The notes under the pieces were generated by a model. That model searched no databases and was not told where the DNA came from. It saw only the letters and a list, made by a program, of their open reading frames with translations. A stretch of 64,000 nt of DNA from Histoplasma ohiense (lineage: Eukaryota; Ascomycota; Eurotiomycetes; Onygenales; Ajellomycetaceae), in the NCBI GenBank assembly GCA_017607445.1, contig JAEVHH010000004.1, forward strand, positions 3,596,001-3,660,000, given 5' to 3'. This document shows positions 1 to 11,970 of the stretch, in pieces. Within the stretch, counting starts at the first letter, position 1; every line of letters begins with the position of its first letter. Both the position numbers and the translations under genes were made by a program.

Positions 1-1320
1 ACGCGATGGAATATCGCCTACGCCGTCACTTCCTCTCCTTTCTCAAATTTGCGTTTCCAACAGCGCCATCTTCGTGGCCACAGCTGCTTAACGCCGTATC
101 GTTTGTCTGCTGCCGCTTCTCATAGAGGAGAGGGAGAGAGCAATTGGGCCGCAACAGCGCACTGTCTGCGCAACTCACCGGACGCGATAAAGTTTAGAGC
201 AAGAGGGATTGCTATGCAAATTTAACGAGAAAACATGTGCGTTAGCCAGAGGCGGTGTGGGGAGAGCGATGAATTTTGGAAAAAGGGAGCAGGCGGGGCA
301 GGGGTGGGGTAAGGTCGAACGGGGTATGGGAATCCTGAAGAAGAGAAGCCATGTATGTATGTATGTATGTATGTATGGAGGTAGAGAACTGATAGGAATG
401 AGAGGTTTTGCTCTGGCGTTTCTAACCCTTCTGCGTGCCATTGCTTGACACGAAGTCTTTTGCGGTTTGCTTTCGAAGCCGATATGCGATGAAAAGACCG
501 AGTATACTGCGCGCCAAAGGACCCGGAAAGTTAGCCTCCGCATATAATGAGCTTTACAAGAAAAAAAGAATAGTGCAAAAGGAGTATATGGTATTGGAGA
601 GTGCGGTCGTACAGGAAAGCCCCCAGCGTCAAATAAATCAAGGCATTCGATGCCTGGAAAGACGGTTTGCCCATGCTCTGGACTGAGGAGTCGCAAAGCT
701 CTAGATGCGGAGTACGAACTTGCAGATAATGACGTCGGTATGGATGTGTGTGGTTAACACAGAAAAAACTCACGACGAGAAATCAATCTAGACAATGAAG
801 GAAGGAGAAGCAAAGCAAAAGGAAACTGAGGACAAACGGAAATATATTTTCTTTTTAAAAGTTCGTCCCACCAGCGCGAGTTGCGGCTAAATTCATAAAA
901 TTGTGCGCCCGCGGGCGATTAGGTCATCGTTCGGCGCAAGAACCGGGCTTGGCGCGCTCGGGATATCACGTGGGTGTCGTCATCCAGACATGGAAAGAAT
1001 AACGGTGGGAGTGAACAGCAACCACGAGGTTGAATTAACAATAAATAGCCTGGGGTAGATAGCTAAACAATATACCTTTGTATCTCGCCATAGCGAAATG
1101 GAACAAAAAATAATAAAGAAAAGTAAAGTATACATGACCACTGGCAGTTACCACCGAATAGGACAAGGAAGAGCCGGGAAGAAAAAAAAAAGCGTTCGGT
1201 GTAACTAAGGAAAGGAAATGATGAAAGATTAAATATCCCCGGGAATCTCTGCATGCGGAAACCGAGTACGAATAGGAAAAATGCCAAATGCATAGACAAA
1301 CGAATGGTCTTTCAGTTTTA
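1..1320. other. Left-edge intergenic DNA
   Basis: I find no convincing coding exon here. Open frames on both strands are short, overlap one another and lack recognisable domains. A tetranucleotide repeat (ATGT, about six copies) lies at 351-376. The stretch next to 1320 should hold the 3' untranslated region of the minus-strand RhoGAP gene. The C/T-rich first 150 bases could belong to a promoter of a gene beyond the left edge. Confidence 0.5.
351..376. repeat. (ATGT)n microsatellite
   Basis: About six and a half perfect copies of a four-base unit lie in non-coding DNA. Confidence 0.9.
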
Positions 1321-4094
1321 TTAATCCTCGTCGAAGATTTGGAACGTATTCTGCAGAATGGTCTCTATAACACGTGCCTGCCAACCGGAATCCGCAATGC
1401 TCTGGCCCGCGTTCGAACCCATCAGGGTGAGACTGAAAAATAAAGATCTGGATTAGTATGCGGTTCTGTGCCGCATCTGCATGTTACGTGGGAGTGAGAT
1501 CAGACATGCGCGACTCACCCAAAACTAATAGCGATGTTGCCTGCATTCATTCGATTCTCGGCCGATCGTTCGTGGACGTGGTTGAGATGCTGTAACAGGA
1601 TGTTCCGTCAGTAACATAATAACTAACATCAAATGAGAGAGGGGTGAGTGTGAAAAGTAGCTAACCAGAATCAGCGCCCGAAGAGTCGCATAATTTGGAT
1701 CCGGGAGATTGTTAATAAGCGCATGCAAAGCATCACGGCGCTGGATATCGTCGTCGCGACCTATATTTCTCCAGCGAGAGTTTATTTTAGCACATAGTAT
1801 ACGCCTTGTGTATATTGGATAGGTCACGCATCACGTACGGGCAGCATTGATGAAATCCGCATAATGCTTGTTCGTGAACAACGGATCAGGAAGCTCTCGA
1901 AAGAACTGTTTCAGGAGGCCAGCTACACTGTTGACGTCGTGGAAGAAGTTCTCCGGGTTTGTGAAATCGACTTGGGAGGAATCTATATATCGGATTGCAT
2001 TTTGGAGTTAGGGCAATGAATTAATCCACGATTGCTATTTTAAAATAGGAAACGAGGGGCAAAACCATGAGAAGATTTCTCGCATACCATTATCAAACAG
2101 AGACTTCAGATGCGCAATGTGATTAGCATTGCCAGAGAGACGATAGATGCCCTCAACATTGAGGCCGAAAAGCTCAACACCCTGGATACACTGGTACACG
2201 ATCATGGGGATAGCGGTCCCATCTCTCTGGAACAGCTCCTCCAGCGATACCCCGAAGACGGGTTTCAGGGGTGGTAGATCTGCACCATACCCGTTCCTCG
2301 CTACCGGAAAACGTTCCGGAGGAGGCTGTTGCTGTACCGGTGAGTAGGGCCGATACTGTGGCTGCATGTGAGGGCCAGGCGTCGGATATGGCATCTGCGG
2401 TTGCATTTGCGGGGGTGCCTGTTGGTGCATGCCATATGGCTCTTGACGCGGCGGTTGCTGATATGGCGCTGGATAGGGCAGTTGCGTCGTTGGTGGTTGG
2501 AAGGGCTGTGACGAGTTCAGATGCTGAGCGGGAGCTGTTGCAGATTGCGGAGGCGAGGAGCTGAAATTAGGCCCTGGCAGTTGCGGAGGAACGTTGGGGA
2601 TTGACGAGATGCCCGGTTGGTTTAATGTTTGTAAAGGAGTCGGCTGCGGAGGAGGAGTCGCAAGTGTCTGAGCTCATGTTAGACTGGGACAAAAAAAAAA
2701 AAACCCAGTAGTATAATACTAGGTCTGCACGAACCGGGTGTTTTTCATATTTGACCCCAGCCGACCCCGAGCCAATCTTTGACGCATGGCTCAAGATGAA
2801 GTTTTTAAAATCCTTCTCGTCATCCACTTGAGCCGCAACTTCCCGCAGACTCTTAAACCCAGCAGCATCGGAATTCACGCCGTTCTTCAGCGGGCTCACG
2901 CAAAGACCATTTCCAAGCATAAGCTTCTCCGTGAACGTGGCTAGAAACACAAGATATCAGTCACCCAAAACTGGAACACTACCGTATCCCTGACCTGACA
3001 AAGGAAAAATACATAACCCAAATGCATACCGAATTTCTGTATCTGAAGGCTAAGGCCCGAATCACCCTCCGCGATCAAATCCTGCAGCGCGCGCACCGCC
3101 TGCGGCCGCAGGGTCGACATGAGCTCGTTCTTCAGACCCTGCGCCGTCTGGACCTTGGACGCATATTCCGAATCCGAATGCTGGACTTTGCGCAAAAGAT
3201 CCTGTTCTTGCTGTGCGGCCGACTTATGTCCCTTCAAGCCAAATTTGCCAGGTTGGGCGTCGCCAGTCCGAGCGCGGTCGTACTGTTCCGCGAGGGAGTT
3301 GTATTTCGCCTTCGCCTTCTCCGCTATACTCTCCGCATCCTGCACGCGCTTTTCCGCATTCAGCCCGTTTTGCTTCCAGTGCTTCCGGCCCCGTTCCATG
3401 TTCGCCGCTAGGTCGTTCAGGTCATCCGACATCTGCTGCAGGGAGAGCGCAAACTGGAGGCCATGGTCGGCCATGCGGTCATGGATACGGTTTATCTCCT
3501 CACAGCCGATGGAGAATGTGCCTTGGCGATTATCGATGCGCTGAGTTGAGTCATGGAAGGCGCGAGCGAGCTTTTTGAGGCCTTGCGCATGTTCTTCTTC
3601 TAGGGCGGATCGCTTGCGAAGGAAAGTCGAAAAGTCCTGGATTTGTTTGAAATCAATGGGTCATTGGGGGGGTTCGACGATTGAGGGATGAAGAGGAGGA
3701 TAAGGGGGAGGGCGGGGCTGGGGGGAGCTCTTCAGTGACGAACTTTAGTGGATGCAATGGTCTGTTTCAATCTAGTTAATAGAATCGAAACTCCAATCTG
3801 GGTTTTTTTTTTGTGCGGCACGAATCGCAGTTAGTTAGCCATATGCTCTCTCCGTTGCATACTATACACATACAACTACTACAACTGGCGGAACTGCGCA
3901 ACTTCTCCACATACATCTGACTGCAGGACTTTCTCCAACTGAGCCATCTCCTCTGGATTAACGGCCGCAGGCACTGGCTCTGGCAATGCTGTTTTCTCCG
4001 GCGGCGACGGCGAGAGGGGAGGCAGCTCGCTCTCTGGTCGTGAGGGAGTGTCTGGCGCAGGGCCATCATCGGGAGGGGGAGGGCCGTCTGCCAT
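1321..4094 (-). CDS. F-BAR and RhoGAP domain protein, Rgd1-like
   Basis: Nine exons join in phase into about 682 residues: 4094-3915, 3797-3744, 3636-3030, 2940-2735, 2667-2088, 1982-1839, 1760-1666, 1589-1519 and 1432-1321. The order is a proline/acidic N-terminus (starts MADGPPPPDDG), an F-BAR domain (about residues 50-320; LLTRLKQTIAS, then FSTFLRKRSALEEEHAQGLKK), a proline/glutamine linker (about 350-480), and a RhoGAP domain to the C-terminus. The RhoGAP arginine-finger loop is visible as GIYRLSG, with LPDPNYATLRAL further on. Family knowledge: Rgd1-type proteins bind curved phosphoinositide membrane and stimulate GTP hydrolysis by Rho GTPases at sites of polarised growth. Introns 2 and 4 both use the less common donor GTTCGT. 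An in-frame ATG at 4181 would add 29 residues, but the MADG start fits better. Identity is sure at domain level; the target GTPase is inferred. Confidence 0.93.
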
Positions 4095-4786
4095 AACTAA
4101 TAAAGAATAGATGGGCCGTCTTGCTTGTAGTACGGTTGGTTGGGTAGAGGAAGGGCAACAGTTGGGCGTGGGTGGTATCAAAGCAAAGACCTCATTGTGC
4201 AGTTCCTCAGTGCAGTGTGGCTTGACTCGTAAGGACCAGCTCAGACTGGCTGTGGTTGGTTCCTGGGACGTTGGATGTTTGTTGGCGTCGTCGGGGTTGT
4301 GGGCGGCGGGAAATACGTGGGCCAGGATCGCAAGGATCGCAGCAGGCGCTGAGTGGGGGCGTTATACAGTTGCCGCTAGAGCCTCGGTGGCAGCGGGCGG
4401 CGTCACGTCAGGGGCTGGGACTGGGTTTCTACATATTGCGAGCACTAATTATACGATCTAGTTGAGTTATTACTTGCTGTATACCAACTATACTATCTCT
4501 CATACGAGTTAACAAGCCCGTTGCTGCGTATCCCAACCACAGTTACACGGCCGAGTGTGGACAAAGAGTATGGATGCATCATGCCGTTCTATTTTAACGC
4601 CTTGTAACCCAAGGAAACTTGAAGCTTTGCCCAACCCGCGGTCATCCTCGCTCACTTGCATGCTACGTATGGTAGTGCCCTGGGCTGCCCCTTGCATTGG
4701 TTGACATTACTCCATGCCTGGCCAGGGGAACGAGATTGCCTATATTCAAGGTTTTGCAGTAGTTAAATGAAAAATCGCAAATATAG

Positions 4787-4817
<31 letters not shown>
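4787..4817 (+). repeat. Poly(A) run, 31 bases
   Basis: An uninterrupted run of 31 A follows AATATAG. It could be a slipped homopolymer or the 3' tail of an inserted reverse transcript. I see no reverse-transcriptase coding upstream, so origin is undecided. Confidence 0.85.
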
Positions 4818-4820
<3 letters not shown>

Positions 4821-6000
4821 AACCATTTATCCACAGATGTTCTGCGCAGGTACAAGGTACTAACTAGGATTTGTCTCCTCCGTGTCTCGTTTCCTTCTTG
4901 AAGCATGCGCTCAAATCCCACATCTTGTGTGCTACGTAAAGACTTCCAGCATGGCAAAATGTGATCACGAAGCTCGTTGGGAGAGGGAGAATATTACTAT
5001 TTAAGTGCCCGATTGATCCCAGGTTTTGACGTGGCCCATCTTAATATTTTCCATGTTTTTTTTCCCCCGTGAGGCTTTCCCTCTCAGAATGAGGATCTGA
5101 CCACAAGGAGTGAAAAGAACAGATCGTGCCTTCGCTTCTTCCCACACATACTACAAAAATGGAACAAAGCAGAGGAGTAGGGTTAGGTGGAACAGGAACA
5201 GAAGCGGCATTTGTTGGAGAGGAAGTGTAAGAATGTTGTTGTTCCATGGCAATGAGAAGGGAGACATGAACCCGCTCACATACTGAACATTGCTGTTCAT
5301 CCTGACGCCGAATTTCAGCGCCGCCAAGGTACTTCTGGTATTACTGCATTGAGGCAGGTGGCTCCTTTAAATATTCACCCAGAGCATCACCCTCATGTTG
5401 TTAAAAAGACGTTGACGACTCTGAATGGTTGAGAAGTGTGATGGGTATTTGTTGACATTGTTTAATTTTTGAAAGGTAATTAGTAGTTCTCGGAGAAACC
5501 AGACAGTGAAAACAATCCGGATGCTAGAAGTCCAGGTTAGTTGATGCAAGGATCTGCGCAGGAGATACAGAAGAATGAAAATGCCTACAATCTATGAATC
5601 CGTGAAGAGAGCTGAGTTGCTCAAACAAATATCCTGACAGGAATAAAAACCAGCTGATGGCGGATAGAAACAAGAACGGTAACTTAACTAACTAGTTAGA
5701 AGAGTCTTTACGTCAGCCTAAGGCTCCGCAGACCCCAAGGATCTGCTTATTGTCTCTCTGAATACTAGTTATATTCCTTGATTCCTTGATCATTCTAAGA
5801 GTAAAAAAGAAAACAACAAAAGAAAAACAAAGGAATCTTTCTTTAAAAAAGATAAAAATAAACAAGGCCCCAAAAGGAAAGGAAGCTGCAAGGGTACATG
5901 AACAGAAGGATTAATAGAGAAGGAAGGAATTGGATATCAGAGCTTGTGACCTCCCAACAAAGGAGGAGAATCGTGCAGGAAAAACATACAGAAGAACACA

Positions 6001-6025
6001 TATATGTTGGAGACCCCAACATATA
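6001..6025. repeat. Perfect inverted repeat with LTR-like TGTTGG end
   Basis: Ten bases (TATATGTTGG), a five-base spacer and the exact reverse complement make a perfect 10-bp inverted repeat. The motif reads TGTTGGAGACCCCAACA, like the 5' terminus of some fungal LTR elements (TGTTG...). A related motif lies at 11946-11970. I could not find the matching CA end or a target-site duplication, so a solo LTR is only a suggestion. Confidence 0.4.
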
Positions 6026-7123
6026 AAGGAGCCTGAAGGCTGGAGAGATCGATTTCCAATTCAAGGCTGCGAAAGAAGCCCCAATATAATTCTTTTAAAT
6101 TATGGTATCTCCGGCACTTCTTGAAGGCTACCTACCTCCCGGACGCACAAGGAGCAGATCGACGATCCCATTTCAACACCTCACGCAAGCACCCGGCTCC
6201 CGGCCATGGTGATATCAACCTTCCCCCGACGCTTGCAGAATTGAATAAACTAAGTGATGAGCGAATTAGTGTCATGAACTAGATTGGCTATTTTGTAATT
6301 CTTTTTAATCACTTACCTTCAGTTGCCTTCACATATTCTGATAATAGCCGCGTTCAATGAACGCAGGACAAGAACAGATTCGTTGACTTCTTCTTCCGGC
6401 TGTTTAGCTTGGCCATAAGACCGGACACAAACCTTGGAGTTGGGGCTGTCCTTCATTGCCATTGCAAGAAGGGTAAACCAGGCTGGAGCACGATCCACAG
6501 ACGACACTGATAATCGAGCGTCATATGAGAAACAAAGCTCAGGAACCCTATCGTTTATCAGTTTGATGGCGGGGGTTTTTTTTTTTTAAGGTTCCACGAG
6601 AGAAAGAAAACGGACCTGGGAATTCTGGAAATAGAGGAGATTGAACTCGTGGGTGTGTCCTAAGGACTTTTAAAAGGACCTGATGAGATCTTCATGAATG
6701 TTAGCAGGGAATCGCCCGATTGAGATTTCGCGCAAGTGAACCGCCGTCAGAGTTTTCTGTAATTACTCGCAACGTGCAAACTGTTGGTTACGCGAGCGGG
6801 TAGAAGTTATTGGTTAGTGCAGTTCCATTTGAGTTTCATCGAATGGCGCCCGATTTCAAGAGTCAAGAATGATGATTCCCAAACACTTCACGATGTGGTT
6901 CCCACACTATGCTGCGACTGGCGGTCGCAGTGTATAGGTGGTGTTGTGGCCCTCTGTGGTCCGGCACACCCACGGGTAGATATATGACTATAATCGCAAC
7001 CATTTAACAAATGGTTACGTTAGCTTTTTGCTAAGATAACCTAGTAGTCATAGAGCTACGTTGTCACAACGGAGCAATATATTATGTGATTAGTCCAGAG
7101 ACCCATTTAGCCTTCAATAATGC

Positions 7124-7450
7124 TTGATCAGTGGACTGCAGAGCATTTTCAAAATACAAACTCGAAGAGGATTCATCCGGTTTTTTTGGGGCTTTTACCC
7201 ATCGACTAATTGGCCTATTGATCCCGACGACAAGGAAGATTTCATTCTCAATTTGGCTTTGCATGCATTCCTTTCTTCATGGGCCGAAAGGAAGTCCCCC
7301 ACAGGTTTCTTCAAAGGATCTCCTGGATGGTGCCCATTCTGGATATTGCTCTTCCCATATTCCTCCCTCGTCATCGAGGGTGTGTCGCCGCCATTGGAGA
7401 TATACCGCGCGGAGCCGAGGTGTTCTCTGCAAGGCGATTAGGTTGTTCAA
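7124..7450 (+). pseudogene. Possible decayed SET-type protein fragment
   Basis: One plus-strand frame reads AFLSSWAERKSP. A different frame a little further on (7279-7450) reads CVAAIGDIPRGAEVFSARR. The second segment resembles the start of Rubisco-LSMT/SETD6-type SET domains, where a glycine-rich turn is followed by an A..DIP.GTELF pattern. A frame change between the two, no ATG context, no catalytic NHS/YDY motifs and no continuation after 7450 would make this a relic. The similarity is short and could be chance. Confidence 0.2.
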
Positions 7451-7831
7451 AACAAGAGAGAGAGAGAAAATATAAAGGGGGTGTGTGATTTGTCCAGATT
7501 CAATTTGAGCCGTGTTATGACGAAGGTGGTTGACAAGATATGTGTGACAGGCTTAGTTATCCTATTCTTGGACGAGAGGACTGAAGTCTCTTACCAGCTG
7601 GGTTTGAGGTTTATCGTCTCATTCTCTCCCGTCCTGGAATAGCCATTGAGGATGCTAGTCCGAGGTGTCAATAACAGCTCAAAGATAATCAATTCGAGAG
7701 TGATGTCAACGAGCTATTTTTTGATCTGTTCTAGAAGATCATCCTGATGATGCAACTCTCAGCCACATGAATTGTAGCATACTAGATACACGATGCCAAG
7801 AGCTTTGAGAAGCATCTTCATTGCATATGTT

Positions 7832-7891
7832 GGGGGACCTCCTAGCGGCAGCAGGGGCCCACCAGCGCCGCGAAGCACTGGGGATGTCCCC
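7832..7891. repeat. GC-rich 60-base repeat, copy A
   Basis: This block runs from GGGGGACCTCC to GGGGATGTCCCC. It matches 9060-9119 at 48 of 60 positions without gaps, by eye, in the same orientation. Its GC content contrasts with the A/T-rich surroundings. On the minus strand both copies can be read as GDIP followed by an arginine/alanine-rich stretch. Confidence 0.6.
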
Positions 7892-9059
7892 ATCGATCTT
7901 GTTGCGCTCAAAAAGATAATACGCGTTAACTTCTTTAACGAATTGCCTCCGCATTGTGGGGAGTAGATGATGATGTCAAGTTGTATTATTCATCGGCCAA
8001 CTACACGCCTAGCTGAACCGCTCCCCCTGTCTCAGATTGACAGATCTGGCACTCCACTGCGACCAATTATTGGAGCCACTTGATATAGTTGTATGAATCT
8101 GCATAGTTTATAGCGTTGTCATTGGATACCGTTGCTGCACAGTGCGAGCACTGACAATTCGACACACTTTATGACACGTTTATGTTATACTGGAGTCTGT
8201 ATCGCTCCATGGAGAGACATTTTATATAGAGAAAGAAAATGTGTCTTGAGGACTCACATCCCAACCAAACTTTTTAAAAGAAGATTGATGGTTGTCGTCA
8301 TTTGCAGTTGAATGATCTTATCAACGACTATAGCCCGCAGCTAACCCTTCCTTTTGAGCTTGTAGCGATAATATTTTGACTGATACCTGCCGATTGTCTC
8401 AGAAGGAAGGCAATGAGGACTGCAGATGATTGTGAAGACAATCGTTATATCAGGACCCGTGTATGCGCCTCATCGAAGATAGTAACGGAAAACCGACCAG
8501 CCAGGTTCAGAGGACAGAATTGCGGATTTGTGGTAGGATGTAATCGAAACCACGAACTAATTGTCCCCGGCCGTTTCAGGTTATCAAACTTTGATACGAT
8601 GTAACAACAATGTTTCTGCGGCTTGTATGTAGATTGCAACTTGGTGGTTGGCCACTTTTGCGTCAAATCCCCCGCCCAGACATGAGTTATATTATCTACT
8701 TGAACAGTAGAGATGGCTGGAGGGTTGTTTTTGTATGGATGCTTCCCGCATAGGAATGCAACTGCTCCGAGGCACACTTCCTTCGTCAGGATGAACGGTA
8801 AGAACAACTCTAATTTTAACGGCCGACGCGCCTATACGGCTTAAAGTTGATGCGTTTTTTACTTGCAGCCTGGTCTGGGAAACCATCTGGCAACCTTTCA
8901 AGTCCGTTGGTGCCACCTGACGCGACCAATGCCGACGCCAAGGGGAAATAAATACCTATCGTCGTGTTGTGCTTGGGTAGCCCTATCGAAGAGGAGTTCG
9001 ATTGATGTAGCTGCAACGGCAGCAGAGGTAGCAGGGGCATCGGCAGATCTTCCTTTCGC

Positions 9060-9119
9060 GGGGGACTTCCCCGCAGCCGCACGGGCTCGTCGGCGCCGCG
9101 CAGCATTGGGGATGTCCCC
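9060..9119. repeat. GC-rich 60-base repeat, copy B
   Basis: This is the second copy of the block at 7832-7891, about 1.2 kb away in direct orientation, about 80 percent identical. It lies inside a 262-codon minus-strand open frame (9604-8816) that has no domain I recognise. Confidence 0.6.
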
Positions 9120-10380
9120 GTATAAGCTACAGACGTCCCAGCATTCGACAACCCCGTGGTTCCGGCTTCATCCCCTTCAGCCGCTTGACTCTTGACTCTT
9201 GTGTCACCAGTCGCTCTTTCGCGTAGCACATGTCTACCTCTCGTAAACATGCCTATCATGCTGTTATGCGCCTTCTGGTGATCGGGGTATCGGTTGGGCT
9301 GATTGATACCTGGAAATCGGCAAAAGACCATACATTGGAGACTCCGGAAATGACAGACATCAGACATGCTCATCTCATTCTCAAGCACGGTATCTTTAAA
9401 CCCAAAAGCTAGATAAGCTATCGGAGTCCTTGGCCTTGGCTTTGCCTTTATGCTCTGGATTCCAATCATTTTGTTAGACATCAAAAAACAGTGTGAGCGT
9501 TTGCATCTGATTAACATCATGAATGTAATGACATCATATAACAACACAAGTCTTACCCTCAGATCTTGCTCATCAATTAGAAGACAATCATAATTGACTA
9601 ACAATAAAGAATTCTATGATAGTTTCACAGACACACTGTGCACTGACTGTTAAAAACACCACAGTGGAGGCGTTGTCAAGTGTAGAATATAGTGGGATGG
9701 GTAACTGCTTCAACTGTATGATGGATCCTACGGAGAGTCCTTCCAACTCAGTTGACCAGAATTTGTCTCCGCGTGGGTTAACGAGGATAGATAAATGATG
9801 AAAGCAACACAACTAACCCAGTTTATTGGTATAACGATTGGTGTAAAATGTCTCTGACTCTGAAAGGAACAGTATGCACTCATCCGATTGTCGAACTATG
9901 TTCAAGTACTCGAGAACTCCTCTAAGGTTATACATATTCTCTTTCATGGTTGCATAGTTTGCGGGATGAACATACTTGGTATTCTTTTTGTCTTCTAGTC
10001 CTTGTTTAATTCTTTTCTTCCTCCACCCTTAGTTGGCGGTGCGAGAAGCTCGCAAGAATAGTGGGTGAGGGGGAACAAGCTAAGGCACGATTTTACCACC
10101 TCAGCAGGTTGACCTCTAAGTTCGGCCCGTCGGAATATAATTTCGTGCTCTAATCAGCGTGAGACGTGGAAAACAAGATCGGAGAGAAGATCTTGCTGAT
10201 TCTTGTGGTGAAACGGCTAGTCTGTTGGCATCATCAGTATTTCTCCTTGCGGGATAAAGTTTCGCTGGCAATCCAAGAGCGCCAGGGACTAGAAAAAAGA
10301 GAAAGCGCCGTGCTCCGCGGCGACATCACGAGCAGGTGCAGTTGGCTGAGCAATTACAGTGATGAGGACAGACTCAAGTA

Positions 10381-10960
10381 TTAAACACCCAGCAGCACTC
10401 TGAACTGACACCTCTGCAAGTTCTTTGACCAGACACAGTCAGCAGTTTGCAGAAAAAAGTTGTCTCCTATATGTATCTGATCACAGTGTGACCTATTTGT
10501 ATGACACCGGCGACAATTTTTGAAAGGCACTTCTTGCACACCAAGCGAAAGTTTTCCGATGCCCTTGAGGCATCTCATATCAGAGTCCGGCTCTAAACCG
10601 AAGTGGTATCGTTGCTCATCCTCATCCGTCCTATTGGCATCATTCTGTGTGCTTTCGTTTAACGACGGCCTCGTTAGCTTAGTGACATTCTCGACTATCT
10701 GATTAAATTGTGATAAAGAACATATTTTCGTTGGCTATTCACTACAGATTAGCACCACTTGCCTAATTCCTATATTACCTAGTTTGCACTTACAGTAAGT
10801 AGCTTCGATGTGGAAGTGGAAACTTTTGGAGACGAAGCGATCAAAACTCATCAGCAGACGCCGTCCTATCGATACTCCTTCGATAATATGATAATTACCT
10901 AATATTTGATCTTTGAGAGGAATTTCTCTCAAGGGAATACTACATTCACGAGCCGATTAG
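10381..10960 (-). pseudogene. Possible unrecognised split or broken gene
   Basis: On the minus strand a frame open from 10960 (reads SIPLREIPLKDQILGNYHII..., then GRRLLMSFDRFVSKSFHFHIEATY) meets a well-formed 52-nt intron at 10793-10742 (donor GTAAGT, branch GCTAATC, acceptor TGTAG). After splicing it runs 14 codons to a stop. A second frame, open from about 10734 to 10381, carries a cysteine pattern CRRCHTNRSHC and ends LQRCQFRVLLGV. Joining the two needs one frame change near 10700. No start codon is obvious. I do not recognise the family. It may be a decayed gene or a fortuitous open frame. Confidence 0.25.
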
Positions 10961-11326
10961 CGAACGTTGTAGAGATGCTTGAAGGGAGATACATATGCGA
11001 GTGAGGGAAGGTAGGAATTGTATCTTCTGCGAAGGGCAATGAAGACTGGAGAGGAAGAGGAAACGGAAACGGTAAAGGGTAGAAGCCTTACAGAACATTG
11101 AGCGACTATTCTCTCTCGCGCCAGGGGGTTAGGGAGGAGTTGCCGAATCACTTCCCTGTTTAAGACGTACCGGACAATGTGCGAGCCGCAGGATCCCCAG
11201 TCCACTTTCTTTTAAAGCCCACTATGAATGAAAATCTCAACTTCTAGATGTAAAGATTCACCTTAGAAACGGTGGGCTTGCGTATTCAGAAATGTATGCA
11301 GATACAAGTACATCATCATGACGGTG

Positions 11327-11330
<4 letters not shown>

Positions 11331-11360
<30 letters not shown>
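11331..11360. repeat. (TA)15 dinucleotide repeat
   Basis: Fifteen perfect TA units lie in non-coding DNA of the gene-poor island. Confidence 0.95.
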
Positions 11361-11366
<6 letters not shown>

Positions 11367-11945
11367 CCGAATCCGTTAAATATTTGTAATGTAAATCGGA
11401 AGGGCCGGATTTTTTTCGTCGGGCCACTAGATATCGCACAAAGGGGTCGAGTAAGTGGTACTGGCGAGATCCAGATCAAAATCAAAGTCGCCATACCAGG
11501 AGATGAAAGACCGGAGGACTTAAATTCTCCTTGAAATTTGTAGCCCTTGGAAAAGTGTAGGGTGGGTGCCAAAATAAGAGTCGATCCAAACATTATAGAC
11601 CTGCGTCAGCCCTGGCGAGGGCGAGCACTTCATCTGAATGAGGAAAATGGTTTGTAGACAAGCCCACATTGCTTCCCAGATGTAACCATATTCATATGTA
11701 AAAGATACTAGTAAAAGAGGATAAGCGTCTCCGGTGTACGATCAACCCTGATCAGGACCGGCGTTCCTTCAGCCGATCGTTCTCAAAAGGTCCTCATATG
11801 TCTAAAACCCTCCAACAGTTCATTACCTGATGGGATATGGATTTGTTGTGACACGAAGCGAGTTGGAATTATGGGGGTTGAGTGTTTCATTCAGACCAGC
11901 AGGCAAGCAGACAGCTGAATAAATAAAAAAGAATAGGGGGGTTTC

Positions 11946-11970
11946 AATATGTTGAGGGTCCCAGCATATG
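11946..11970. repeat. LTR-like motif related to 6001-6025
   Basis: This reads TGTTGAGGGTCCCAGCATAT, an imperfect inverted repeat. Compared with the motif at 6005, the first 20 bases differ only by transitions (G/A or C/T). Similarity fades beyond that. This is the pattern expected of RIP-mutated or old copies of one element end. Confidence 0.35.

Noticed and set aside
8816..9604. 262-codon minus-strand frame as a gene
   Set aside because: No ATG at its upstream end, no domain, atypical composition around a GC-rich repeat. It is kept only as a possible relic.
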